From assembly GCF_016093545.1 (NCBI RefSeq), contig NZ_JADKYX010000011.1, positions 1-64,000 of the forward strand: a stretch of DNA of 64,000 bases. The letters are read 5' to 3'. Shown one piece after another: positions 16,983 to 26,029 of the stretch. Below the pieces are notes generated by a model. The model had not been told where the DNA came from, did no database searches, and saw only the letters and a program-made list of their open reading frames with translations. The translations under genes were made by a program, and so were the position numbers. Positions within the stretch are counted from its first letter, which is position 1, and each line of letters opens with the position of its first letter. Source of the DNA: Massilia rhizosphaerae (GTDB lineage Bacteria; Pseudomonadota; Gammaproteobacteria; Burkholderiales; Burkholderiaceae_D).

Positions 16983-18496
16983 ACCGTTTTCCTCATCGAC
17001 AACAAGCCTTTTACGCGCGACCAGGCCAGGTCCTTGTCATCCTTTTCGATCACGAACAGCGCGCCGTACGCGAACAGCAGCGCCATCGTCAGCAAGACCA
17101 GCAGCACGAGATCGAGCGGGCCGCCGTCGAGCAGGCGGTTGCCCGCTTGCGCGGCGAGCGCCACCACGCCCACCCCGAGCACGCTGGGCGAATACGACCG
17201 CTGCAGCAGGTCGCGCAGCTGCGCCGGCACCGTGCGCCCATGCACGGCCACGAGGAAGGCGCAGGTCAGCAGGACGGACGCGATCAGGTGCCCCCACGCC
17301 GCGCCCTCGATGCCCCAGCCGGCCACGCCCAGGTAGACGACCAGCAGCCCGAACGCGGCCCGCGCCAGCGCGAACGTGCCGGACAGGCGCGGATGGCCCA
17401 TGCCGTCGTTCACGAGCGACGGCAGGCTCGTCAGCGAGTCGATGAATTGCGACAGGGCCATCACGGACAGCACGACCTGCCCCGCCCGCGCGAACTGCGG
17501 GTTCATCCAGTAATACAGGATCTGGTAGGAAAACACGGCGACGAGCACGAGCACGGAAGCGTTGATGAACACGACATACCGGCTGGCCTTGAGATAGAGC
17601 TGCTTCAGGCGCTCCAGCTCGCCGCGCGCCGCCAGCGCGCTCGCGGCCGGAAAGAAGACGCCGGACAGGCGGTACGTGAGGCTCAGGATGCGGTTCGCGA
17701 GCGTGGACGCGACGGTGAAGTACGCCAGGCCCGTCACGCCGACGAGCGCGCCGATGATCAGCTTGTCGGCATAGGCGTACGACAGGCTCGCGAAGCGGCT
17801 CAGGAAGGAGTACGCGGAAAATCCCAGCAGCTCGCGGCGGATCGTGGCGCCCGGCCGGCGGTAGCGCAGTGCCGGCAGCAGGTGGCGGATGCAGCGCCAC
17901 AACACGGCGCAATTGATCGCGCTGGTGATTACGCGCAGCAGGATCACTTCGAACAACCCGTACCCCAGCATCAGCACGGCGACCGTCAGCAGCGGCACGC
18001 AGGTGCCGAACACCATTTCGATGCGGCTCGCGATGTCGTAGCGCATCAGCGATTGGGGCACGCTCTGCAGATAGCTTTGCAACTGGCCGACGAAAAAGCC
18101 GAGCGCCGCCAGCCTCAAGGTGGCGACCGCCTCGTGCTCGAGCGCGTGCGGCACGGAAAACACGCGCGTGACGAAAAAGTGCGCGCCGAAGAACAGGCCG
18201 AGTCCGCCGACGAGGCCCAGCAGCGCGTACACGGACAGGCCGAAGAACACCGTCTCGTCGATCCGTTCCTGGTCGCGGTGTGCATTGAATTCCGCGATGT
18301 ATTTGACGGAGCCGGCCGTGACGTTGATGTCGATGACGGCGAAATAGCCGACGATCGCCGTCACGAGCGAATACACGCCGTAGCTGGCATCGCCCAGGCC
18401 CTTGACGACGAGCGGCACGGTGCCCAGCGCCACCAGCGCGGGGATCACGGCGCCGAGCAGGTTCGAGAAGGCATTGCGGACGAGGCTCAGGTTCAT
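16979..18496 (-). CDS. Wzx-type oligosaccharide flippase
   Basis: This protein of 505 residues is a polytopic membrane protein with about 12-14 hydrophobic segments. It starts MNLSLVRNAFSNLLG and matches the polysaccharide-specific MVF/MATE-like flippases that move undecaprenyl-linked repeat units across the inner membrane. The start at 18496 overlaps the stop of the polymerase-like gene by ATGA. Together with that gene it argues for a Wzx/Wzy-like assembly route. Confidence 0.88.
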   Translation of the reverse strand: MNLSLVRNAFSNLLGAVIPALVALGTVPLVVKGLGDASYGVYSLVTAIVGYFAVIDINVTAGSVKYIAEFNAHRDQERIDETVFFGLSVYALLGLVGGLGLFFGAHFFVTRVFSVPHALEHEAVATLRLAALGFFVGQLQSYLQSVPQSLMRYDIASRIEMVFGTCVPLLTVAVLMLGYGLFEVILLRVITSAINCAVLWRCIRHLLPALRYRRPGATIRRELLGFSAYSFLSRFASLSYAYADKLIIGALVGVTGLAYFTVASTLANRILSLTYRLSGVFFPAASALAARGELERLKQLYLKASRYVVFINASVLVLVAVFSYQILYYWMNPQFARAGQVVLSVMALSQFIDSLTSLPSLVNDGMGHPRLSGTFALARAAFGLLVVYLGVAGWGIEGAAWGHLIASVLLTCAFLVAVHGRTVPAQLRDLLQRSYSPSVLGVGVVALAAQAGNRLLDGGPLDLVLLVLLTMALLFAYGALFVIEKDDKDLAWSRVKGLLSMRKTV

Positions 18497-19959
18497 ACGT
18501 GCGCCGGCACCAGGTTGACGTGGCGGCGCTTCGCGGCCGGGACCGGCTGCACGGCCGGCTGGTCGCGGAACGCGGCCATCGCCACGTAGGGCAGCGCCAG
18601 GCAGATCGCCAGCATCTGCGTCGTCCTCACCTGGGGGAACGGCGTGCCGACGAGCAAATCCGGCAACATGAAGGCGAGGCCCGCGGCACCGGCCGTCGCC
18701 AGACCCAGCAGTTCCGGCGGCAACGTGCGCAGCGCGCGCCGCGCGAAGCGGGTGAACACCCAGATCGTCCCGCCCAAGAGGATCAGGCCGGGCAGGCCCG
18801 CCTTGAGGGCGATGTGCAGCACGCCGCTGTGCAGGAACAGGCCGCCGTCCTGGCCGGTCTGCCACGAGATCTGCTGGTAGCCCGTATAGCGGCCCCACGA
18901 CCCGATGCCCGTGAGCGGATGGGAAATGAAGTCGCCCAGCGCGAGTTTCAGTTCGAGCACGCGTTCGCTCTGGGCGCCGAAGCGGTGCGATTCCATGTCG
19001 TAGAACAGGCTGGACAGCCCCTTGCCCGCGCCCTTCGTGTGCCCCAGCCGGCGGATCGCCGCATACAGCAAGCCCGCGCCCATCACGGGGGCGCCGAGCG
19101 CCAGCATGTGGATGCGGCGCTGCAGCGGGAAGCGCATCATGATGATGAGGAAGGCCAGCACGAAGCCGATCCACGCGCTGCGGCGGTAGGACAGCACGAT
19201 GCAGGCGGCCGTCGCGCACAAGGTGGCCCAGTCGATGGCCGTCCAGAACAGCGAGCGCTTGTTCTTGACGACCTGGAACAGGTTGACGGCGGCGATGGCG
19301 AACGCGATCGTGCACAGCATGCTGTCGTTGATGTCGAAGAACGTCAGCTTGATCTTGATGTCGTTCATGTTCGCATACACGTTGTTCGGGTCGCCGCCGA
19401 GGAAGGCCCAGCGCGCGAGGCCGAACATGGCGCGTCCGAGGCCCGCCAGCATGATGAAGCGCGACAGCTCGATCGCATGCTCGCGGATGCGGAACGACAG
19501 CAGCATCAGCGAGACGAGCGGCGCCATCCAGATGATGTTGGAAAACCCGGACGGCGCCAGCGCCTCCGCCAGCGTGACGTTGGAAAACAGCGCCACCGCC
19601 ACGTGGCCGCCCAGCAGCAGGAACCAGGCGAGGAACCAGGGCCGCAGGTTGCACGGCGGCGCCGGATAGCGCTGGAAGCTGGCGGACACGCGCGCGCAGC
19701 ACCAGGCGCCGGCCATGCACCACAGCAGCAGCGGAAAGAACAGCACGCCCGAACCGCGGCTGTACACGCCGGGCGTGGCGAACGCCGCCAGCGAACCGTA
19801 GCTCGTCGAGTTGCGGAAGAAGAACACGGCGATGTAGATGTAGGCGAGGAAGCGCGGCCACACCATCCCGACGCCCATCCCGACCACGGCCAGCACCGCC
19901 AGCAGCGCGACGACGACGAACGGAAGCGAGGTGTAGATATAGAAGAGAAAATTCTGCAT
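18493..19959 (-). CDS. O-antigen ligase/polymerase-like membrane protein (Wzy_C type)
   Basis: This 488-residue polytopic protein has about 11 membrane segments and a large periplasmic loop containing GDFISHPLTGIGSWG, the conserved patch of the Wzy_C/O-antigen ligase family, followed by a HSGVLHIALKAGLPG segment. In an EPS locus it most probably polymerises repeat units rather than ligating them to lipid A. It sits between epsI (12 bp away) and the flippase (4-bp overlap). Polymerase versus ligase cannot be separated by sequence alone. Confidence 0.82.
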   Translation of the reverse strand: MQNFLFYIYTSLPFVVVALLAVLAVVGMGVGMVWPRFLAYIYIAVFFFRNSTSYGSLAAFATPGVYSRGSGVLFFPLLLWCMAGAWCCARVSASFQRYPAPPCNLRPWFLAWFLLLGGHVAVALFSNVTLAEALAPSGFSNIIWMAPLVSLMLLSFRIREHAIELSRFIMLAGLGRAMFGLARWAFLGGDPNNVYANMNDIKIKLTFFDINDSMLCTIAFAIAAVNLFQVVKNKRSLFWTAIDWATLCATAACIVLSYRRSAWIGFVLAFLIIMMRFPLQRRIHMLALGAPVMGAGLLYAAIRRLGHTKGAGKGLSSLFYDMESHRFGAQSERVLELKLALGDFISHPLTGIGSWGRYTGYQQISWQTGQDGGLFLHSGVLHIALKAGLPGLILLGGTIWVFTRFARRALRTLPPELLGLATAGAAGLAFMLPDLLVGTPFPQVRTTQMLAICLALPYVAMAAFRDQPAVQPVPAAKRRHVNLVPAHV

Positions 19960-19971
19960 TGGTTCGCTCGG

Positions 19972-20664
19972 TCAACTCTTGCCGGTGGCCGCGCCCAGCA
20001 GCCGCATGCGGCCCTTGGGCGACATGGCATCCAGCATCTGGTTCACGAAGCGCTCCTGCACGCGGTAGGCGTTGTGCTCGTCCGCTTCGATGGTCGACAC
20101 GCGCACGAGCATGCCGTCGGGGATCTTGCCCGTCAGGCCGTACAGGAAGCGCTGGTATTTCTGGCCGAGGCCGGACATGACGGCCTTGTCTCCGATCGTC
20201 ACCCAGTACGTGATCGGTTCGTTGCGGGCGTTCTGGCGCGCCACGAGGCGCTTGACGGGGACGTTGCCGTAATGGGTGGCGAGCTCGCCCTTCTCGTCAT
20301 GGACCATGTCGAAGCCCTGCGCCACGTAGCACACTTCCGGCAGGTGCAGCTGCAACTGCTTGCTCTGGTCGCCGCCATAGGCGATCGACAGCATCACACG
20401 CTGGCCCGCGTCGTTGACGTAGGTGCGCGCCAGTGTCTGGTCGTACAGGGTGGCGATGAGTTCCTTCTGCGTCTCGTCGGGCGTCAGCGGCACGACGGTG
20501 TCGTCGACCGTCCAGTTGCCGAAGCGCTTGGGAATCATGGCATCCAGGTCGAACTTGTCCTGGACGGCCGCCACCTTCTCCTTCGGCGTGAGGGCACCCG
20601 TCAGCGCGGACGTGCCGGCCATCGTCGCGCCCAGGATCACGCTGGCGAGGAATTTCCGGTTCAT
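19972..20664 (-). CDS. epsI: Exosortase-associated protein EpsI
   Basis: This protein of 230 residues belongs to the EpsI (DUF3485) family, which accompanies exosortases in EPS loci. It has an N-terminal membrane anchor or signal (MNRKFLASVILGATMAG) and the family hallmark LHLPEVCYVAQGF near residue 125, with an invariant cysteine. In some lineages EpsI is fused to the exosortase. Its role is not established; extracytoplasmic help to the exosortase is the usual proposal. The start overlaps the xrtB stop by 4 bp. Confidence 0.9.
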   Translation of the reverse strand: MNRKFLASVILGATMAGTSALTGALTPKEKVAAVQDKFDLDAMIPKRFGNWTVDDTVVPLTPDETQKELIATLYDQTLARTYVNDAGQRVMLSIAYGGDQSKQLQLHLPEVCYVAQGFDMVHDEKGELATHYGNVPVKRLVARQNARNEPITYWVTIGDKAVMSGLGQKYQRFLYGLTGKIPDGMLVRVSTIEADEHNAYRVQERFVNQMLDAMSPKGRMRLLGAATGKS

Positions 20665-21560
20665 GCCGCCTCCCTGCGCCGGATGGTCCATTGCAACGCG
20701 GAGTCGATCGACAGGATCAGCACGAGCGCCGTCACGAACAGGACCATGCCGGCAAAGCCGTGCAGGAAGCCCTGCCCCGCCGCGTCGCCGAAGTAATACG
20801 TGATCAGCGTCAGCACGACGACGCGGATCACGTTGGCGGAGAACGAGATCGGAACGATGAACAGGGCCAGGCCGATGTTGCGGAATGCCGAGGGATGGCG
20901 CATCAGGTTCAGGTAGAACAGGCCCAGCGCCTCCAGGGTCAGCAGGGTCTGCAGGCCGGCGCAGGCGTCGGCCACGAGCAGCTGGTACTGGCCGATCTGC
21001 AGGATCACGCCGGAGCGGCTGATCGGGTAGCCGAACGCGAACAGCAGGTGCTCGGTTCCCCATGACACGGCCATCTTCATCGGCATCGTCACGGCCGCCA
21101 CGAATTCGCTGGGCAGCGGCACCATGAACAGCATGAAGAAGAACGGGAACCACAGCACCAGCAGCGCCCGCCCGCCGCGCTTGACGAGCAGCACGGCCGC
21201 CATGACGAGGATGATCGACAGGATTTCCAGCATCAGGATGTGCTGGGAACGCCCGAGCAGGTGGACGACGAGGCCGATGGCGAGGATGGGCCAGCCGGCC
21301 CAGCTCGAACGTGCGGGCGTCGTCGCCTCCAGCACCTCGGGCCATTTGCGGTAGATGAGCCACAGCGCCAGGCCGAAGATGATCGGCCCGTGGCCCTGCT
21401 CTTCGCCGATCCACGGGCCGGTGAACAGGTCGTAGAACGTGGGAACGAACAGGATGGCCAGGCCGAGGAAGACGGGCCACCATTCGGGCAGGACGGCGCG
21501 CAGCGCGCGCAAGTCCGGCGCGTGTTGCCGCATTCTGCCGGCGCGTACTCCGGTTTCCAT
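20661..21560 (-). CDS. xrtB: Exosortase B
   Basis: Exosortases are multi-pass transpeptidase-like enzymes proposed to cut and process proteins with PEP-CTERM tails. This 299-residue protein has about eight membrane segments and the catalytic triad of the family: Cys200 in ADACAGLQT, Arg246 in ANVIRVV and His267 in GFLHGFAG. Company with epsD-E-F-G-I-L identifies the XrtB subtype first described as EpsH in Methylobacillus methanolan genes. Its ribosome site (GGAG) lies inside the end of epsG. Confidence 0.93.
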   Translation of the reverse strand: METGVRAGRMRQHAPDLRALRAVLPEWWPVFLGLAILFVPTFYDLFTGPWIGEEQGHGPIIFGLALWLIYRKWPEVLEATTPARSSWAGWPILAIGLVVHLLGRSQHILMLEILSIILVMAAVLLVKRGGRALLVLWFPFFFMLFMVPLPSEFVAAVTMPMKMAVSWGTEHLLFAFGYPISRSGVILQIGQYQLLVADACAGLQTLLTLEALGLFYLNLMRHPSAFRNIGLALFIVPISFSANVIRVVVLTLITYYFGDAAGQGFLHGFAGMVLFVTALVLILSIDSALQWTIRRREAA

Positions 21561-21561
21561 G

Positions 21562-22446
21562 TCAGAACTCCATCACCACCGAGCCGAGGACTTCGCAGCC
21601 GGCGTCGACCAGTTGCTCGGCGGCGCGGCCGATGTGCGAAATGCGCGTGTAGTTCTTGCGCGTGACCAGCAGGGCGCCGCCGGCGCGGCTCGCCACGGCG
21701 ACGGAATCCACGCCGACCTGGAACGGGGGCACGTCGTACAGCACGATGTCGTAGCGGCTCTCCAGCTGCGTGTTCAGGTTGCGAAAGCCTTCGCGGGCGA
21801 GCAGTTCCTGCGGGTTCGGCGGCAACGTGCCGGCCGGCATGATCGACAGGTCGACGAACGCGGGCACCCGCGCGATCACGTCGAGGTCGGCACGGCCGGC
21901 CAACAGGTCGGACAGGCCCTGGCGCGGCTTGAGCGCGAACGCGTCCTGCTGGCGCGGGGCGCGCAGGTTCGCGTCCACCAGCAGCGTCTGCTCGCCCAGC
22001 TGGGAGAACACGATCGCCAGGTTGGACGCGAACAGCGCGGCGCCGTCTTCCGGATCCACGCCGACGATGGCCAGCGCGCGCCGCCCGCGCGCGAACCAGC
22101 GCAGCATCAGCTGGCTGCGGATCGCGCGCAGCGATTCGACTTGCGGACAGAACGGATCGTAGGCCGCGAGCAGCTTCGGCGACAGGCCGGCCTGGCCTTT
22201 CTGCAGATAGGGATAGGAGAACTGGCGCGCCAGCACCTGCTGGATGTCGTCTTCGCTGACCAGGCCCAGGCGCACGGCCGCCTCGCCGAAGCGGATGCCG
22301 GTCTCCTTCTGCATGCGCAGCACGCGCTCGGCATCTTCCGGATTGAGCTTGCCCGAGTCGAGCAGCAGCGCGCCCATGCTCGTTTCCGCACTCTGACGTT
22401 CCAGCTCATGCGCGGCAGGCCGCGTGTTTAGGATCGGGGAGTTCAT
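21562..22446 (-). CDS. epsG: EpsG family chain-length tyrosine-kinase-like protein with degenerate P-loop
   Basis: EpsG is the cytoplasmic BY-kinase-like partner of EpsF in XrtB loci. This 294-residue protein starts at ATG 22446 (a TTG at 22458 is possible). Residues 24-80 resemble the GspE/MshE N-terminal domain (GALLLDSGKLNPEDAERVL), and a ParA-like domain follows. The Walker A loop reads DPEDGAAL (131-138) with no GK[ST]. Walker A' reads LLVDANLR (155-162), with Asn where the second Asp is expected. Walker B (IVLYDVPP) keeps its Asp. No C-terminal tyrosine cluster is present. Kinase activity is therefore doubtful; it may act as a scaffold. Confidence 0.88.
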   Translation of the reverse strand: MNSPILNTRPAAHELERQSAETSMGALLLDSGKLNPEDAERVLRMQKETGIRFGEAAVRLGLVSEDDIQQVLARQFSYPYLQKGQAGLSPKLLAAYDPFCPQVESLRAIRSQLMLRWFARGRRALAIVGVDPEDGAALFASNLAIVFSQLGEQTLLVDANLRAPRQQDAFALKPRQGLSDLLAGRADLDVIARVPAFVDLSIMPAGTLPPNPQELLAREGFRNLNTQLESRYDIVLYDVPPFQVGVDSVAVASRAGGALLVTRKNYTRISHIGRAAEQLVDAGCEVLGSVVMEF

Positions 22447-22461
22447 GTTGGAGTCCAAGAG

Positions 22462-23883
22462 TCAGTTAAGACGGAGCAGGCGACGCGGCGTCATCAAGGA
22501 CCGTAGTGATCCCATCCTTCCGCGCGCCCGGCCATGGGGCAAATTCCATTCGATCGTGCCGAGCACCGGGATGCCCAGCATTTCCTTGACGTCGCTGGCC
22601 GAACGCACCGGCCGGTTCAGCAGTTCCAGCAGCAGGGCCAGGCCGACACCGAGGATCGTGCCGAGCAGGAACGCGACCAGGGTGTTGAGCAGCACGCGCG
22701 GTCCCGAAGGTTGGGTCGGCGGCACGGCCGGGTTCAGCACCGAGATGTCGGATTGCTCGGACTGGGCTTCGATGCGGGTCTGCGAGAAGCGCTGCGACGC
22801 GGCATCGAAGGCGCGCTGGGCGCTGTCGAGGTCTTTCAGCAGCACGCCCAGTTCGTCGCGTGCGCGGTTCATTTCCAGCACTTTCGCTTTTTGCTGGGCC
22901 ACGGCTGCGCGCAGATCCGCTTCGCGCTGGCGCAGCACTTGGGCGTTCGCGCCCACGCTGCGCGACACGGTGCCGAGGGCGGCGTTCAGCTCGGCGCGCA
23001 CCTTGTTGAGCTCGGCCTTGGCGGCCTGGTATTGCGGGTGGTTGCGGCCGTAGCGCTGGGCCGTGTCGGCGAACTTGCCTTCGGCCTGGGCCACGTTGGC
23101 GCGCATGGATTGGATCAGGGCGTTGTTGGCCACGTCGGGCGACGTCAGCGCCGAGCCGGCCGCGCCCTGCCGCGCCGTGCCTTCGATCGCGGCCGCCTGC
23201 GCGGCGACGAGCTGGGCCGACAAATCGTTCAGGCGCGCCAGTTCGACGTCCACGCGGTTGTTATCGAGGCTCACGATGCCCTTCTCCTGCTGATACTTGG
23301 ACAGGCGGGCCTGCGCCGCTTCGAGGTTGTCGCGCAGCTGCTTGGTCTGCTCGTTGAAGTACGCGGCCGTCTTCTTGGCCGGATCGGTCTTGAGCTGCAC
23401 GGAGATCTTCTGGTACTCGTCGGCGAACGCATTGGCCACCGCGGCCGCGAATTGCGGGTCGGCGCCCTTGAAGCTGATCTCGACGACGGACGATTCGCGC
23501 GACGGCACGATCTCGAGCTTCTTCAGCAGCAGGTCGGCTAGCCAGTCGCGCACGGAACCCTGGCCGTCGGTCGCATCCTTGAACTGCTCGATGACCGCCG
23601 GGCTATTAGCCAGATGCAATGCATCGACGACCCGCAGCGCCACGTTCTTGCTGCTGATGATGTCGATCTGCGTGGCCATATAACCCGGCAGCAATTGCCC
23701 GGGCATCGTCAGCCCCGTCAACGGATCCACGCCTTTGTAGTTCAACAGAACGGATGCCGTTGCCTTGTACGTCTTGGACTGGATCAGGCTGAACCCGAGG
23801 GCCAGCGCGACCGTGACCAGCAGGGTCGTCAGGATGATCTTCTTCCGTGCAAGCAAGATCAGCAGGAATTGATGGACGTTCAT
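22462..23883 (-). CDS. epsF: Chain length determinant protein EpsF
   Basis: This 473-residue inner-membrane co-polymerase of the Wzz/GumC type has a first membrane segment at about 15-35 (IILTTLLVTVALALGFSL). A Wzz domain (about 35-130) and a long periplasmic coiled coil (about 180-390, rich in Ala, Gln, Leu and Arg) follow. The second membrane segment is near 410-432, then a short cytoplasmic tail with the PVLGTIEW motif. It governs chain length and links the polymerase to the EpsE outer-membrane channel, with EpsG as cytoplasmic partner. It precedes epsG by 15 bp. Confidence 0.93.
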   Translation of the reverse strand: MNVHQFLLILLARKKIILTTLLVTVALALGFSLIQSKTYKATASVLLNYKGVDPLTGLTMPGQLLPGYMATQIDIISSKNVALRVVDALHLANSPAVIEQFKDATDGQGSVRDWLADLLLKKLEIVPSRESSVVEISFKGADPQFAAAVANAFADEYQKISVQLKTDPAKKTAAYFNEQTKQLRDNLEAAQARLSKYQQEKGIVSLDNNRVDVELARLNDLSAQLVAAQAAAIEGTARQGAAGSALTSPDVANNALIQSMRANVAQAEGKFADTAQRYGRNHPQYQAAKAELNKVRAELNAALGTVSRSVGANAQVLRQREADLRAAVAQQKAKVLEMNRARDELGVLLKDLDSAQRAFDAASQRFSQTRIEAQSEQSDISVLNPAVPPTQPSGPRVLLNTLVAFLLGTILGVGLALLLELLNRPVRSASDVKEMLGIPVLGTIEWNLPHGRARGRMGSLRSLMTPRRLLRLN

Positions 23884-23932
23884 GATGAACCTTTAAAACG
23901 GAGTGGAACAAAAGACCAGGGCCGCCGCTACA

Positions 23933-24721
23933 TCAGAACCACGATTCTTTGACCGTGATGACGTCGTCGGTCTGCACGAGGTCATCCGCCTTCGCATCGA
24001 TCGTGTGCATCGTCCCGTTCGCATCGCGGCGCGTGATGCGCAGGCCGCGCTGCGTACCGCGCTGGGTCAGGCCGCCGCCGGCCGACAGGGCCTGCTGGAC
24101 GGTCATCGCGCGCTCGAGGCGGAACGGCCCCGGACGCTGCACCTCGCCCGTGATGTAGGCACGCGGCGCACGCTCGACGAAGATGATGTCGCCACCGGCG
24201 ACTTCGTAATCGCGGTTCATCTCGCCCTTGCGCACCATGTCGACGACGTCGATCGTTTCGCGCTTGGTGACCCCGTTGTGGGTGCGCACCAGGGTGACCA
24301 TGTCGCCGCCTTCGGCACCGATGCCGCCCGCCAGGGCCAGCAGGTCGAGCACCTTGCGCGGACCGTCGACCGGATAGCGGCCCGGACGGTTGACCTGGCC
24401 CAGCACCGACACCTGCTGGCTGGCCAGCGTGGTGATCAGGAGGTTGACCTGGGCCTTCTTGAGATAACCGCCCTTCTCCAGCAGGTTGCCGATTTTCTTT
24501 TCCGCCTGTTGCGTCGTCAGGCCACCGACCTGCACTTCGCCCAGCAGCGGGAAGGTCATGGTGCCGCTCTCCGACACACGCGTTTCGGTCGCGAGGTCGG
24601 GGCTGCCGTAGACCGACGCCTTGACCACATCGCCCGGGCCCAGCAGGATTTCGGCGGCGCCCGTCATGCCGGCGCCGAATGTCAGGACTGCCGCGATCAT
24701 CCAGTGTACGAATCGTTTCAT
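23933..24721 (-). CDS. epsE: Polysaccharide export outer-membrane protein EpsE (Wza type)
   Basis: This Wza-family export channel subunit has 262 residues from the ATG at 24721, which has AAGGAG five bases upstream (a GTG six bases earlier is rejected). After a signal peptide ending TGAA come the Poly_export domain starting ILLGPGDVVKASVYG and two SLBB-type segments (QVSVLGQVNRPGRYP and AYITGEVQRPGPF). No lipobox cysteine is evident, unlike E. coli Wza. It should form the outer-membrane exit for the polymer. Confidence 0.93.
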   Translation of the reverse strand: MKRFVHWMIAAVLTFGAGMTGAAEILLGPGDVVKASVYGSPDLATETRVSESGTMTFPLLGEVQVGGLTTQQAEKKIGNLLEKGGYLKKAQVNLLITTLASQQVSVLGQVNRPGRYPVDGPRKVLDLLALAGGIGAEGGDMVTLVRTHNGVTKRETIDVVDMVRKGEMNRDYEVAGGDIIFVERAPRAYITGEVQRPGPFRLERAMTVQQALSAGGGLTQRGTQRGLRITRRDANGTMHTIDAKADDLVQTDDVITVKESWF

Positions 24722-24755
24722 GTTCACTCCTTCTTGTTCGTCAAGGTGGTTCGAA

Positions 24756-25772
24756 TTACTTCAATCCGGCGACGCCGCGGTCGAGCGCTGCCTTGTCGGG
24801 TCCGGATGCGTTGTCGGCCGGTGCGGTGCCTTCGGGGACGGCGGCGGCCGGTGCGGCGGGGTCGGCGTTCGCCACCGCGCTGGACGGCGCCGCGCCGGCG
24901 GGCGAGGCCGGCGCGGACTTGGGATCGGGCACCATCGATTTGTTCAGGTAGACGATCTTCGCGTCCGCGCGCAGGCGCTTCAGCTCGGCCGCGGCCAATT
25001 CCTTGTTCTTGCGATTCATGAGGAATTGCTGGATCTGGTTCGACGCGACCGCCAGGTTCACCGGCGCGTCCTTGATGTCGGCGACGGTAATGAACATCGC
25101 GCGCGGTCCTTCCTTGACGACGAAGAGCTGCCCCTTGGGCATGCCCAGCAGCTTGGACGACAGTTGCGGCGGCACGTCGGCCGTCGAGCGCGTGACCTGG
25201 TTGCGGCCGTACTTGATCTTGTGCGCGTCCAGCCACACCGCGACTTCCTCCAGCGACTTGGCGTGGTCGGCCGCGCTGCGCAGCTCGGGCGTCAGGTCGT
25301 TGGCGGAAATCACGAGTTCGTTCATACTGAACTGCTTACGGTTGGAAAAGAATTCCGGATGCTTGTTGTAGTATTCCTCGACTTCCGCCGGCGTCGGTTT
25401 CGCCACGTTGCCGATGCGCTTTTGCAGATAGGCCTGAGCGATGATCAGCGCGCGGGCGCGGTCGATCGCCTGCATGACCTTCGGGTCGCGGTCGAGGTTT
25501 TCCTTCGCCGCCGCTTCCTCCAGCAACTGGCGATCGATCAAGACCTGCAGCAATTGTTTGCTGGCGGCATCCTGCTGGGCGGCCGACACGCCGGCGCGCT
25601 GCAATTCCTCGTTGAGCTGGAGCACCGTGACCTCTTCCCCGTTCACGCTCGCCAGCGCCTGGCCGGGTTTCTTGTCCTTCGCCTTGTCGCTGCACGCGCT
25701 CAAGGTTGCCGCAACCAGGATCAGCGCGGCGCACAGCACGCGCTTGGGAGTCGTAGGGGAAGATATCTTCAT
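24756..25772 (-). CDS. epsD: EpsD family lipoprotein, SurA/PpiC-type peptidyl-prolyl isomerase
   Basis: This protein of 338 residues has a lipoprotein signal ending in a lipobox (LSAC, Cys near residue 24), a SurA-like N-terminal helical region, a parvulin-type domain around 150-260 and a Pro/Ala-rich tail (about 290-338). EpsD proteins are always found next to epsE in exosortase loci and probably assist folding or insertion of periplasmic and outer-membrane parts of the exporter. The start at 25772 is chosen because it produces the lipoprotein signal; a longer frame up to 26033 runs through a repeat element. Confidence 0.88.
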   Translation of the reverse strand: MKISSPTTPKRVLCAALILVAATLSACSDKAKDKKPGQALASVNGEEVTVLQLNEELQRAGVSAAQQDAASKQLLQVLIDRQLLEEAAAKENLDRDPKVMQAIDRARALIIAQAYLQKRIGNVAKPTPAEVEEYYNKHPEFFSNRKQFSMNELVISANDLTPELRSAADHAKSLEEVAVWLDAHKIKYGRNQVTRSTADVPPQLSSKLLGMPKGQLFVVKEGPRAMFITVADIKDAPVNLAVASNQIQQFLMNRKNKELAAAELKRLRADAKIVYLNKSMVPDPKSAPASPAGAAPSSAVANADPAAPAAAVPEGTAPADNASGPDKAALDRGVAGLK

Positions 25773-25815
25773 GATGGCAGCCACGTAGTTGTTGTTCAAG
25801 TTGGATTCCTTAGGG

Positions 25816-25942
25816 CACGTCGAAAAACCTACTGCGCGTTGCAGGTTTGGCGGGGGCGCCGAGCCTTGCGATGCTCGCTGTACTATTCGTACAGCTGCGC
25901 TTCTCAGCCAAACCTGCGGCCGCTCGCGACGGTTTTTCGAGG
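25816..25942. repeat. Dispersed palindromic repeat, copy A
   Basis: This element of about 127 bp lies between fcl and epsD. It opens with TCGAAAAACC and closes with the inverse GGTTTTTCGA, has inner GCAGGTTT/AAACCTGC arms and a small GTAC-centred hairpin. A second copy lies at 43349-43460 and lacks about 15 bp near the left arm. No transposase is encoded, so it resembles REP/MITE-like intergenic repeats. It may act as a transcript-stabilising or partially terminating element within the EPS locus. Confidence 0.8.
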
Positions 25943-26029
25943 TTCCCCCTAGCCCGTTCATTCTGGGAGCCGCACGCTTCGGTATCTGTTCGTCAATTAA
26001 CACTCTGCAGTATGGTTCCCTGTCGCGCG

